Below the pieces are notes generated by a model. The model was given only the letters and a program-made list of their open reading frames with translations. It made no database searches and was not told the origin of the DNA. Made by a program: the position numbers and the translations under genes. 64,000 nucleotides of DNA, from assembly GCA_009617715.1 (NCBI GenBank), contig VTFK01000063.1:868001-932000 (forward strand). Direction: 5' to 3'. Shown here piece after piece: positions 37,901-51,417 of the stretch. The DNA comes from Plectrocnemia conspersa (Eukaryota > Arthropoda > Insecta > Trichoptera > Polycentropodidae). The first letter of the stretch is position 1, and each line of letters opens with the position of its first letter.

Positions 37901-40151
37901 CAATTAAAAATAAGGTTTGTCAAGCATAGCTACTACAACTTCTGGAATATTTGTTTTAAATAATATCACTGTTTTCTTAAAGTTACGAGGAACATATTTC
38001 CAAAATTTGTATTGAAATAATTGAATATCAAATATATTCGTCCATTTTTTTACTATTAGTGTAATATTTTTAAATTTATTTTTTCTAAAAGCAATTCAGT
38101 TTTTTTTCTTCAATTTACTGCTACATTTTCTATAGACAAATTGTGCCCTATATTGTTCATCGAAATATTTATTCTTATCTTTATATTATTTATAACAGCC
38201 ATGTGCATATTAAAACTAATAACTGACAATAAGGAAAAAATATTTCCTAAGTGCTGAAATTACATAAATTACGAGTTAATATTGTGCACCTGTGGACTTT
38301 CTCAATGGTTGAATTTGATTTATTTTTTAAATGTATACGAATAATATTTCATTTTAAATCTGTCTGAAGTAGTTTATTGTTTTAATGTTTATTTTGCATA
38401 CCAAGCTGTATTTTTGGACATTTGATTGTATTTAACACTTTACACCTATGAAATATATACTTTTCAATGGTAACATATTTCAATACGATTCATTATAGCA
38501 ATACGAATATATAATCAAATATTTTAATATTTTTTTCCTTAACTATTCGATATTCGAATAGTAAAGATAAAAAAAAATTATTATTTTTTCGTTAATTAAC
38601 AATAATAAATTAATAAATTAATTTATTATTGGTAATAAAGGTACTATAAATAATTTGACAATTCTGATAAAACACGCAAAAAAATATTTTTTTACACATA
38701 CATAAATTACGTTTAATATTAATTACTAAATTATTAGTAGGCCACAAATTACTCTCTAGATATATCTAGTTATTATCATGTACTGTATGTTATCTTAATA
38801 ATAACAGTAAAAATTACGAAAAAAAATCAATGTTAATTATTAATATTATTTTACTATAAATTTTTTTTTTTATATTAAAACTATAAACATACAAATTAAA
38901 TTATTCCATGTATTATTATTAACACTCCAAGCCCTATTCTGAGTTGTTAATTAGTATTGTGGAAGGCAAGGTTGTCGAACACGCCCACCGTTTTGGGTTC
39001 CAAGCTTTCATCTAATGTAGATCATTTGAAATACGTGCTCAGATAAAAATCACATATAACACCGCTTTATTTATTGTTGGAAATTTTCACAAAACAATTT
39101 CGTAATCGACCGTTTGTTCTTATCGGTGCTGTTTTATTTTTTCTTATACATATGTCGGTATTCTACTCAGTCCGAGCAGTTGAGTGTTGCGCAAAGTTTG
39201 CATTGTCTAACGAGCTTTGGCGTTTGTTCAACCTTTTTATGGTAACAATAGCAACGCCCAGTTCTGATTAGTTCGGCGGTAAATTAAATCAAACCGATGC
39301 GTACTGTCGATAGTGATTTAATTAGGTTTTGTGGGTTTTGGTGTCGGTTTTTATTTCTCTAGTAAAAAATCAGCTCACCTTTGGGTGATTAACAAAATAC
39401 TTTAATATCTACAAAAATATCTTTCTTCTCAAATTTAATTTGAATTTAAATTTTAGAATCAGTATAATATATAATATGAAACAACCATTAGAACCATTTT
39501 TCTATGAATTATGCAGGTAAAATTTTAGATAAATATTTTTTTATTGCAATATAGTTTTGGGTTTTTAGGCCGAAGAGCTGTGGCTTTGCAGCCAAAATAG
39601 TTACCGAAAATTTTTTTTTGTGAGCATAAAGCATTAAATACTACTTTATCTGATCTATTACACAGGATCTATCATAATGTGTTATTGTGAGGATGCTGAT
39701 GTTTATTATGCTATGACTCCTTGGAGTTGTGTCATTGGAACCTTTTCCTCCGTCTCTCTGCTTGCTTTTCTACAACTTTTTTGCAGATAAGGTTGTCGTA
39801 AAACAATTGCATCGCTTGCATCGCGACACACGCTATTTTATAATTTTTAACATGAATGAGAGATAAGAATTACTGATTTTAACGTAATTAAAAATTCTGA
39901 TCGACCATCACAGATTAAATTAACTTAGATTTTACTAATCTTACAGATGAATATCTTAATGATGATTAATTCAAATGGAGCTAGGTTGTACATGTTATAT
40001 ACTAAAAATTATCTAACAATGGGCTGCTTCAGACTGGTCAAAAAATTGTTTCGAAAGATCAATAGATTTTACGACGAATTCCAGATAAAATTATTATTAT
40101 TACTAAATATTCTTACTTTAAAATATTGATAGATGTATCTCTAAATAACTA
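34903..40151. other. Intergenic, no supported gene
   Basis: Very AT-rich with more balanced islands at about 36170-36560, 38930-39340 and 39550-39850. Frames in these islands (for example minus 36359-36559, plus 39074-39271) are short and unlike any family I know. The palindromic block ATTTCTCGAGAAAT lies near 36995. Nothing else supported. Confidence 0.5.
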
Positions 40152-40610
40152 ATTATTATTTTTATTATTTATTTTTTTATTATTATTATTTTTTAGATTA
40201 AATTAAGACCATCGTGGCCTAACAGGTTACCCCAATGCGCCACGATGGTCGAAAACAAATTTTAAATTTATAAAACAAAAAAACAAAAACGTATATATAC
40301 ATAAATAGAACAATACTTAAAAATAATAAACATAACAAAAAATTATAAAATATCAAAATTAAATGAGACAAACTGGATCAGCTCCTTGTAGCTAACATTA
40401 AACAGGTCAATATGTAATGCAAGCGTATTAAGGAGCCGTATGGCCACAGCCATAGGCGAGTCGGCAAGTGCGGATGTCCTAGCCCTAACTGCCAAAATGA
40501 AATAATATACTGAAAATTTAATCATCAAGTCATAAAAATATATTGGGCATGACATAGATGCCATTGACTGCAATGGAAAAACCATTTTGGGCATGACATA
40601 CATGCCCTTG
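40152..40610 (-). mobile_element. 3' end of a non-LTR retrotransposon
   Basis: On the minus strand a frame at 40490-40343 reads RARTSALADSPMAVAIRLLN and then TLALHIDLFNVSYKELI before a stop. This is the style of the C-terminus of Jockey/RTE-type ORF2 proteins (RT clade ends with a pattern like RLLN...IDIF). A short 3' UTR, a 12-bp hairpin (40207-40250) and an AAT/A-rich tail (40194-40152) follow, as at the 3' end of a LINE. The 5' limit is uncertain; a 44-bp direct repeat (GGGCATGACATA at 40545 and 40589) lies at that edge. Confidence 0.6.
40207..40250 (-). repeat. 12-bp perfect hairpin at retrotransposon 3' end
   Basis: GACCATCGTGGC (40207-40218) pairs exactly with GCCACGATGGTC (40239-40250) around a 20-nt loop. 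It sits between the ORF remnant and the A-rich tail, where some LINE families carry a structure recognised by their own reverse transcriptase. Confidence 0.8.
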
Positions 40611-43081
40611 GACTTCTAAAGGTTAAATGTCATTTATACGGAATATATCGGATTTTAAGGACACGATTCCTGCCGTTATTTTAAAAAGATCATTAAACTT
40701 ATTTTAAATAGATTTTATAAATATTTAGATAACGTTTGTTAGTCGATCTATTTCGCCAAAAAAATCGTTGCTCTGTTTAAAAAATCTTACAGCAAAAGAT
40801 AAAGAGCTTTATTTTTTTATGAGCTTTCATACAACTTCTTCAAAAATTGCGCCCCTGTATATCTCGCTGAATCCATCATCTTATTTCGAAATAGCGATTA
40901 CTTAAAAGTTTAGGGAAAATGCACCTTTTGAAAAATAATTTTAGAAAAAAATAAAAAAATAAAATTAAAATCAAATAAAAATATTTATATACACATTTAC
41001 ATATTCAGAAATCATAAGCTTTGCCTGACAGATTTTTTTTAATATATGCACGATAATATTTTAATTATATAAATACTAATATGTTAAGTAATGTTTAATA
41101 ATATATAATAAATTAACAAAATAGGTATCATAAGACTAGTTGCTAATTTTCTTATTTATTTCCGTAAAAGAATAGTGAGAAAATCCACCTAGTCATATTG
41201 CTATTACCAAGAAATAAATTTCTCATACCTGCACATGCCGATGATGTTTAATAAATTTATTAATAGTATCTGAAGCATCATATGCAAATTAAATAAATTG
41301 ATTGATCGTTTTATTATATTAAACTTGCGAACCAAATGCTGTCATTTACATTAAAATAAAATCATCTTATTCGATCGTTAATTATAATCAGATGTGTCAT
41401 CCTCTCCTTAGCATCGTTCGATTCAGCACCATCATCGTTGATCCGCGTTTTCGGATATTCTTAAAAAAGCGCCGGTTCATGAAACAAGAAATTCAATTAA
41501 TACACAATCAATCCGAGGTCCTTTTTGAGGAGCTGTCAGATAATGCCGACATAAATTCTTCGATCCGCTCTGCGCGCTCGGCTCTCTCGGTTAGATAAGA
41601 GAAGAAGAAGCAGAAGTAGAAGTAAAAAAAGACCAAAGTGACCGGTCAGTCAGAAAAAAGTGAGTAATTCGTTCACAGGGAAACTTATTGGAATCGAACA
41701 TCCGCGTCCAATCTCAACACCAACAGGAATTTCCCTCTCATGTACGTGAAGGGGAAAAAATTACACGGACATCGTCACACACTGTGTGTCTGTAAAATTA
41801 CAGGAATGTGCGTTAGGTGCGATTGACACGGGAATATATGTGTGTATGTATAAAACGGGATGGAACTTTAATAAGAATTCCAACGATTATTCACCGTTTT
41901 TAAGACTAGCATCCGGATGTTTTTCTGAATGATGATGCTGCTGAATGGTCGCTTAAATGTAGTACCATAAGATTGTACTATAAATAAATAGTTACATAAC
42001 AACTTGAACGTACAATATACACACATATATTAATAATTAAAAGTATGTTATCATATTTAAACATATTCTGCTAATAGGTTTAACAAAAAATTATAATATC
42101 TTTGTATTAAAATAATATATTAAACTTTTGTTTATATTTATTATTAAAAGTAAATATTAAACAAGGGCGGTGTCAACAATTTTTAGCTACAAGCCTTAAA
42201 CTTCCTTAGAGTATTGGTCTTAAAACTATTTTGATCGCGTACCTTTAACACACAAAAAAAATATGCTTATCCATAAATTCATTGATAAAAAAAATATTTA
42301 AAAGATTGCTGTCAGCTCTTTTATGATTAACCAAAAGCATCGCAGCTAGTAATTTATTGTCTATTAAATGATTAAGATCGTGCAATTTGGCGTACACTTA
42401 AGTGTTAACTCGCTTACCTCCTGTAGTACGCGTGCCCTAGAGAGTCGCGATCGCATCCCTTGTTCTTACCCGTCATTCGCGTCGGAAAACGCTCCTCTTG
42501 CACAAGCCATTCAGTTTATTACCGAGCTTGCTTAACATTAGCATGTTTTTGGCCCATAGCAGAAGAGCTAAAAAAATGTGTGGGATAGTTTTAATATATT
42601 TTAATAATAATTTGTATAGTTATTGTTTATATAATAGCATCATGGCGCATTGGGTAAATCTGTCAAGTTATGATGATCAGATTTTTAATTAAAAATAAAA
42701 AATAAATTACAAGGGTTCCCAAGTTTTATGATAGTATGGATTTGTTTTCATCCAGGCACTCGCAGTTGGTGAACGAATTATGGTCAAGTCATATATTCAT
42801 ATTGTTAATATTTTTATATGATTTTTTTCTGTTGTTTATTATATATATAAATGAATAGCTTAGCACTTAGTTATTGGTTAAGGTGAACTTAAATATTGTA
42901 TTACAATTATTGTATTTAATGATAATAATGAAGTAATGTTTTTTTTATCGAATGATAAATTATTAAAATTATTTAATTATTTTTACATTTATTTTTACTG
43001 CTCAAAACATAAATTTTAAAATGTGTATCTTTTTATATTTGTGAATTAAATTTTAATAGTAAAAATCTGTTTTCTTAACAG
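40611..43081. other. Intergenic with GC-balanced islands
   Basis: AT-rich, with an island at about 41380-41960 and a smaller one at 42360-42540. The first contains a pyrimidine/GA-rich part and CGGTCAGTCAGAAAAAAGTG near 41642, in which an initiator-like TCAGT is followed by a donor-like GTGAGT. It could be a non-coding first exon of a plus-strand gene. Weak. Confidence 0.35.
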
Positions 43082-43203
43082 ACTGTTTATCCGAATTAAA
43101 GCGACCACGCAACCACCGGTCTGGCCATCATTGAGCACAGATTACACGGCCATTGATGCTGCGGTCCATCGCCGGTCGACCGCGCCATCCGCCACAATGC
43201 CGG
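43082..43203 (+). CDS. Candidate exon of an unrecognised plus-strand gene
   Basis: A strong acceptor (TTTTCTTAACAG) precedes 43082 and a fair donor (CCGG|GTGCGT) follows 43203. One frame is open throughout (LFIRIKATTQPPVWPSLS and on) and rich in G/C third positions, unlike the background. Alternatively it is a 5' UTR exon whose only coding part is ATGCCGG at 43197-43203, in the good start context GCCACAATG. Minus-strand frames are also open here, so conservation of a regulatory island is an equal alternative. Confidence 0.2.
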
Positions 43204-44793
43204 GTGCGTAACGTAATCTACATCATCAAAGAGCACGTACGGTGTATTTAATTAGTTCGGTGTGATTTACGTGATTCGATTATTTCGTTCAATTACACAC
43301 AGCACGCGGACCGCGATGGGTGCTTCGCCAAAAAAACACCCAACTCCTTTTTTGTCTTACGTGGCAAAAAATGAGTAGAGTGTGAGGTTCGATCTCGAAA
43401 GAATGAAAAGACATTACGCAAGTGCTGCTTGTGAATCGGGACTGATAGGCGATTAATTGAAGAGTGATGTTGTATTGTGTGTTTATTTGTAAGAAAGGGT
43501 AAAAAGTAGCGGTTGACGTTTGAGATGACCGATGAATTAAACTATTATAAATTGTATGGAAAAAAGAGTACCTCAAGTGATTTTCAAAAGAGACGATAAA
43601 TTTAATAAAATTTAACACTACTTCCATTGATTATAGTTGAGTTTCGGGTGCTGAAAGAAACATCTTACATATTCAAATGTGTATTGGGAGCTAAAATAAA
43701 CCACTGCTCACCAAGCAGATATGTAAATTTCATGACAGATGAAGCTGTTTCGCATAAATCAAACATTGTTAACGCCGCGATAAATTCAACAAGTTCCGGC
43801 CGTTGATTGAGCCGATTGATAAATGGCTTCATAATTCAAAAGCAAATACAAATTTAAGCACATTGTCAAAGGCGGAATTAGCAGCTTTGCAATGTATTCA
43901 TATGTAAAGATCAGATTCACATGGGAATAGTTGCTAGATTGTAAGCAATTCTGTATTATCAAATAGCAATTTCAGCACAGAGTTGTAAATGTAACTTTTA
44001 AGTATTTTACAGCGTCGTATACTAGTCGATCTTTATTGCGTTACGCCATTGTAAGATCAGAGAGTGAGACTATCGGTCATTTTATTGGACAATGTGTCAC
44101 GTCAGAGATGTTACGAAACTCGTAAACGAATTGATTGGCACCGTAAAACGGCTCTTCAATCAAAATGTTTTAATTGGTTCGCTCTTGCTTTACATAGACG
44201 GATTTATGTGTACCTATCTTTGATACTTTGTTAACACATAAGTGAATTCAAAGTGTAAGAAAACGTTATATAGCTTTGTTGATGATTTTTTTGAGTTGAT
44301 ATTGACTGCTTAATTATGCAAAGTAAATATATTATGGCATACAGATGCATGTGTTTAATTTATCATCAGCTACTTTAAAACAATGCAAATCTTAAATATT
44401 TTAATATAAATAATGCTCTGCACAAAGTCACAAAAGTATCTGGCAAAAAAACAAAGTACTAGCGCTCGGTGCAGACCGTACGTGACAATAGACAGATGCA
44501 TCACAATATACAATCTAAATTTTTCCAATTTTCTAATTTTATGTATTATATTGGCAGCAATTTAGAGATGCATTCAGAAATACAAGTGCCTTTGTATTTT
44601 TTTTTTTAATAAATATCGGTCATAAATTTCAAGAAATTTGCACCCTAAAATGCATTACAATTGCTTTCCAAATCTGCTTGAATGACTAGTGTCAACCGTT
44701 ATAACCGCCAGCTTGCTACACTTATATATGGTATTTTTCATAGGTACGAGTGACCGGTGAGAATGCAGTGGGAGGCATCACGTTAGGTTAAAG
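43204..44793. other. Intergenic, GC-balanced stretch
   Basis: Composition is less AT-rich to about 44200. A 112-codon minus-strand frame (43289-43627) has no domain or signal I recognise and no splice partner. No supported gene. Confidence 0.4.
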
Positions 44794-44941
44794 CACGGGT
44801 TCCCAACCTTTTTCATATCCCGCACCCCTAAAGCAATTTCTAAAAAAAATATTTGATAAAATTTGAGGGTCGCTGCTGGGGCTCGAACCTGCAACCTTAG
44901 AGTTACTAGTCTGAAACGTTATGGACTACGCTATTCCGCCC
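44794..44941 (-). mobile_element. tRNA-related SINE-like fragment joined to a hAT-like end
   Basis: On the minus strand the sequence begins GGGCGGAATAGCG at 44941, with an A-box-like TAGCGTAGTCCA (44922-44933) and a perfect Pol III B box GGTTCGAGCCC (44879-44889) at tRNA spacing. Acceptor and T stems do not pair properly, so it is not a functional tRNA. The other end, CACGGGTTCCCAACC at 44794, looks like a hAT terminus. No target duplication was found. Confidence 0.5.
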
Positions 44942-47900
44942 TTATATATGAAACGAGATCAATATCCAATTATTAATATTAGTATAATTATGTTTTACAA
45001 TGTCATTAGTATTATCATTATTGTTATTAGTATTAGTATCGGTAACCCAGTTTTTTATTTTATTTTAATCTAAATGTCTTAACCTTTATGTTCCAATCGA
45101 TCATCTACAGATACTTATTGTAATAATTTAAACTATAATTTGCATTTTACATAATAATACAACACTTCGTATCTAATAGTAAAATCCTTTTGATTTCTCT
45201 AATACGTATACCATTACATATATATAAGGATTTTTAAAGTCAGATTTGTATCTAATACACCGTTTAATTTATTAGCATTCGTGTCGTTGCTTAACATCTC
45301 GAGAGCTTTTTACTGATGATTGATAAGACATTTCGGTCGTGTGAACACTTTCGACAACAAGGGATTCGAAATGTATGTGTATAGATTTTTTCTTCTCTCT
45401 TTCGGTTCGCACAGATACACTATCATATAAACGTATATTGCTTATAAACGGTTCGGTTCCCACGAACATACACACTAGCTAAGAATCTTGGAAATATTTC
45501 ATCTCGTGCAGTTCGTTATAACCTCCTTTATTATGCAAAAGCCCCGCGATATTGAACCATCTTCCCGAGTGGCACCTCCAAGCGATTCTGGCGTTTAAGG
45601 TATTGTTTAAGAGGAGATGGATCGCTGTGTTCGTTTTTGAAGTACTTGTTATATTTTCGACTAAAACTTCCCGTCGATTTTGACATGAGAACACGCAACG
45701 AGAAAATAAAGTAGCGTTAATGATACGAATTTGAAAGACAATCTGTTAGACGCGGTATTAACCTCGTGAAACGGTAATTTAACCCTTATTTGATCAAAAT
45801 GTGTTTGATTGAGGAAATTGCATGCTATATTTATATTGATTATAAATATCAAAAAAATGTGTTTGATTGAGGAAATTGCATGCTATATTTATATTGATTA
45901 TAAATATTATTATTCATATATACAAAACAGATATAGAAAGTTGAATTCATTAATATATTAAAACTAAGGATTTATAATAAGGATATAAATAACATAAATA
46001 AATTTACAAATAAATTAAAAACTAACATTGGTATATGTATAAAATAAATATATACTATATTTTAATAAATAATATGCTTATTTAATTTTGTACAAAATGA
46101 TCAGTAAAATAAATAATTATTCTTCAACTATTTTTTTGCTTAAAAGTATAATAAAAAAAATTGAATTATGGAAAGATAAAAAAATCATTATTTAATAAAT
46201 AAAAATTATTCACTGCTTTGGAATCAATTTAAAATCAGATCCTTCCTTCTGTAGGACTTCGTTAAGAATATTTAATAAATACTATGTTTTTATTTAAAGA
46301 AAAGATCCTCGTCTATGATCGGAAGCTTTCGAATTAGCTTCCTGTCTTGACCCGAATTTACCGTTATGAGGTTAAAGAGTGACTGAAGAGGGTCTTATCG
46401 CGATGGCGATGATGGTGATAATATGATGACACGAGTCCTTTTTACTAAGCCGTCTTTAACCGCAGAGGCACGTGCGTCGATTGAAGATTCATCCTTTGTT
46501 CGAAGGGATCGTTTATAAAAAATATATACAAACAAAAGTCGACAGGATAAGTTTCACGACTCATTATAGTCAAACGATTTGTAGGAAAAAAAATAATCTC
46601 ATTGTTATTTTCAGCGCTAAAGACCCATTGTTCGTAAATTGAATGTGCTACTATAGTAATAGAATTTTAAAATACTTATTTATTATTTATTTTTTAAAGA
46701 GTTTATGATAATACTAAAATATATAAACAACGTTTTTGGTAGATCTACTTTAATCACTCAATTATTCTTTTTCTAGAATCATTTATTATAATATATTTTA
46801 ATATGTGATATTTTAATATTATAATATGTACTATATAATATGTATATTATTTTTGTCAGTGTATCGAAACTATTATTGCTATTTGTTGTGGTGTGCATTG
46901 TTAACTATTGTCGATTAATCTCAATATCCTTCCGTCTGTTGTGCAAATTCTACGAAAGATGGTGCTAAAACTTTTATAGATATTATCCACATCCTTCCTG
47001 ATGCAGTTCTTTGTTTTTCGATAAATATTTTAATATATAAATATAGGAAGGAAATGGAATTAAAATAATTTTAACAATGAAATATGATAATAAATATAAT
47101 AAAAATTCTGATAATATAATAAGTAATTATTTATAATAATGATATTTAGGTTAAATAATTATAGATTAAAATACAACATATAAATCTAACTAGTATTACT
47201 TTTTGTTAGTTTTATCAGTACGATAATTTTTTATAACAAAAATTATGAATACCGCTAAGCTTTTAAAAAAAAATTTATATTAACATGTACTCTACAAAAC
47301 AAAGGTTTACTAAATCAATGTATAAAAATATGTTTAAGTTTTTTACTATAAATAATTCTATGCAGTGCACAATCCACAAATGCTGCGTTTGGTACCTGCT
47401 AGGCGGATATATGCACAAACCCTCGTTTTTGTTAAAGTAACGGCCACATTTTTTTTTTTAAATAAGTGTTATGATATATACAGTTTATTGTATGTCTGCT
47501 CAGATGTGCAATTGTTGAACTAAAATAAGTCAATGTTTTTAAAAAAAAAATATGACTTATTTCGAAATGACTGCATGTGATCTTAAAATTTCATTAAATT
47601 AAAAACTTTGTATTAAGTAAATCATATTAAATTAAATACATGTCGATGGCTAATTTGAAATTTGATAACTAATATAATATAATGAACGTCTGTTCGGATA
47701 CGCATTTTCATTTGTTTACGTTGACGAGACCTCTAAGAAAATCGAAGGGTCACACATATAGTAGTTTTATAAGACACTCAGAAATTTTTAGCACAACTTC
47801 CACGACTAGAATGAATTTTATTAGTGCACTGGTTTTAAATTTATATTTATAAAAATAATTATACAACAAAATTTTTAAAATATTATATTAAGATTTTTTT

Positions 47901-50207
47901 GCTAAATTCAACTATAAATAAATATAATATTTACAAAAAATAATTTAATATAATTAAAACATATTTTTTTTTTGCATAAGTGTATCCATATAAAATAATG
48001 AATTTTGAGAAAATCCAAGGGATGCATATATAAATAAGGTCATATAAAAATCAATTATAAAATTATGCATAACTGGAATTAATTTTATAGCTGCACTGAT
48101 TTTTAATTTAGATTAAAAAAATATGTTTTTTTAATATATATTAAAAAAATATTATTACAAGAACTATTATATATATAAAAGATATAAATAAATAAATGTT
48201 ATTTATACAAATTTTTTATTTGGATAGTTTTTTATGTAAAATATTAAACTTTTTTAAAAAGTTGTAAAAACTGTAATTTTAAAAAATATTTTAAATTAGC
48301 GTGAGATTTAATGAATTAATATTTTTTTTTAATTAAATAACAGTTAAAAGCTTAGTGGTCAGACTTTTTATTTAACTTTAATATACATAAAAATTTGTAA
48401 ATGCTGAAAATAAAATTCATTATAAAGTGATAAAATAAATTCATAATAATTATATGCAATAATGAATAACAATTAATTATTATTTGATAATCTACTTATA
48501 AATTTAAATTTAAATTTAACTAAACATACGAAATGTTATGGTACACCAACGTCTATCGGTAATACAAACTTTATTGAACCTGTGAGGGACCGTGTATCGT
48601 CGTCGTTATCAACGTCTTGGAAAAAATATTATTTTTCAATTTTTCTGATACATATATAATATTAATATATTTAAATAAAATATCATAATATATTTTTACA
48701 CCTAAATAAACTTGCATAATATTGTTAATGTACTATTTTGCAATTTTTTTCTAAAAAAAATATTTTGAGAATCGTCAATAGTTGCTCACGTCTCTCTTGA
48801 TAATAATCACTCGTGTACAAAATTGAGATATTATAATATAATCAACAGGTGGGCTCTTTTTTATATCATTCACGTCGATTGTCAGTCAAGCGACGCGGTG
48901 CATTATCGGAGATAAAATCATTTGTCGGCGACCGTCAGACATTGTTCAGTGCCTCGTCGAACTGGAGCCGACATCTTTGACAATTCGTATCACACAACCA
49001 CCGAATGAGGGTTCCCTTTTCGGAGACCTCCCGTAGTCGTGGACGAAACAACGGGACATTTCGAATTCAATCGATGGAAATGGCCCGTTCTTTGCTCGTC
49101 GTTTCCGTTTCATGCGGTATGAGCTTTTTGAAGCTTTAGGTGCACGAGACACGATTGTTACCACTAATGGAGACATTGAGAATACGAAATATCTTCACAA
49201 TGCCCAAATTATGAGCTGCATTTTATAGAATGAAAAATTTGATCAGCAGATTTGGTCATGTAATCTCATCAACGATTGTCTGTCAAATTCTGCATCTTGT
49301 ATATTATCTTATTTTTTTAATATTTTCATAATGCACATATTTAATAATCTGTCCTTAAACTTAAGCTACTTAATGATTAAACAAAAAAAAAAATATATTA
49401 TATTTATATCAAACTACACTAATTTTATTTATTTTTTAAAATATTCGATGCTAGTAAAATAATACATAAAATTGTATAGTTTACATATCATTTGAGCCCA
49501 TAGATCATCCCCATTCATTCTTATCACTACATTTCACACGTAAAGGAACGCGTCTAGTCACATTTTTGTCACGTAAAAAAAACTTTCATAGCGAAAATAA
49601 ATCGTTCCTCATCATTCATACACACGGAAAAGATGAAGTGTTTTAATGGCCGCAAACTCTTTACATCTCCACGAGATGATGGACTCCATCGGCCATTGTA
49701 TCAGCTCGTATTTACACAATGAACCAGCCGACAATGAGTCATTCACATACGTAGTCTATATATTTTTTCTAAAGTATAAAAAGCAGAAGAATGAGAAGAC
49801 AAAGCAAAAAATCCGTGTTTAGTCGCGGGGCGCGGACCTCCGAAAGAAAGACGTCGATTTATACCGATTTCGACGCTTGTCACAAGAGTTCCATAGTTTT
49901 TTTATTTCTTTCAACTACAGAAAGATGAAATTACATAAATTAATTTGAAATACTTTAGGTTTGTCGTAGATATGACGTGTGCCGCGTTCTATAACCATTG
50001 TCAAATTTACTATTGTAATATTTAAGAAAAAATGTTCTAGAAAGCATAACGTATAAATTTAAGTTCTCTCTTATTTTCACACTTGGTCTAAGAATCCATT
50101 CTTTTAAAAAATGTTTGAGGAACACAACTTTTATAAAATGATTTATATCTCTGAAATCCTTCTTATATTAATCTTTTTTTCTATATTTTGCTTTTTATGT
50201 TACGATA
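44942..50207. other. Intergenic, no supported gene
   Basis: AT-rich with islands at about 45260-45790, 46290-46600, 48840-49210 and 49490-49880. A diverged duplication of about 110 bp is visible at 47735-47850 and 48005-48115 (AGAAAATCGAAGGG and AGAAAATCCAAGGG). The plus-strand stretch MEMARSLLVVSVSC at 49076-49117 resembles a signal peptide followed by a donor-like GTATGA, but it has no continuation I can find. Confidence 0.4.
45796..45907. repeat. Exact 54-bp tandem duplication, period 58 bp
   Basis: The 54 bases starting AAAATGTGTTTGATTGAGG at 45796 are repeated without a difference from 45854. Perfect identity in drifting sequence implies a recent event or an assembly artefact. Confidence 0.9.
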
Positions 50208-50215
50208 GTTTAGTA
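50208..50215. repeat. 8-bp target-site duplication, left
   Basis: GTTTAGTA, identical to 51298-51305 on the other side of the hAT element. Confidence 0.9.
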
Positions 50216-51297
<1,082 letters not shown>

Positions 51298-51305
51298 GTT
51301 TAGTA
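51298..51305. repeat. 8-bp target-site duplication, right
   Basis: Second copy of GTTTAGTA. Confidence 0.9.
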
Positions 51306-51326
51306 GATTCATATTATTGCTTACAT

Positions 51327-51328
<2 letters not shown>

Positions 51329-51414
<86 letters not shown>
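51329..51414. repeat. (AT)n microsatellite, about 43 units
   Basis: Uninterrupted alternating AT starting 23 bases after the hAT target duplication. The Ile-Tyr open frame through it is meaningless. Confidence 0.97.

Positions 51415-51417
<3 letters not shown>

Noticed and set aside
40216..40227. Pol III A box (TGGCCTAACAGG) on the plus strand
   Set aside because: Matches the consensus, but it overlaps the LINE 3' hairpin and has no B box downstream; probably coincidence.
43289..43627. 112-codon minus-strand frame
   Set aside because: Longest intergenic frame, but no domain, signal peptide or splice partner; several frames are open in this balanced stretch.
44879..44941. Functional tRNA gene
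   Set aside because: Boxes are present but acceptor and T stems do not pair and no sound anticodon arm forms.
45272..45694. Two consecutive minus-strand frames in the same register separated by one stop
   Set aside because: No family likeness and no reason to read through; consistent with a GC-balanced non-coding island.
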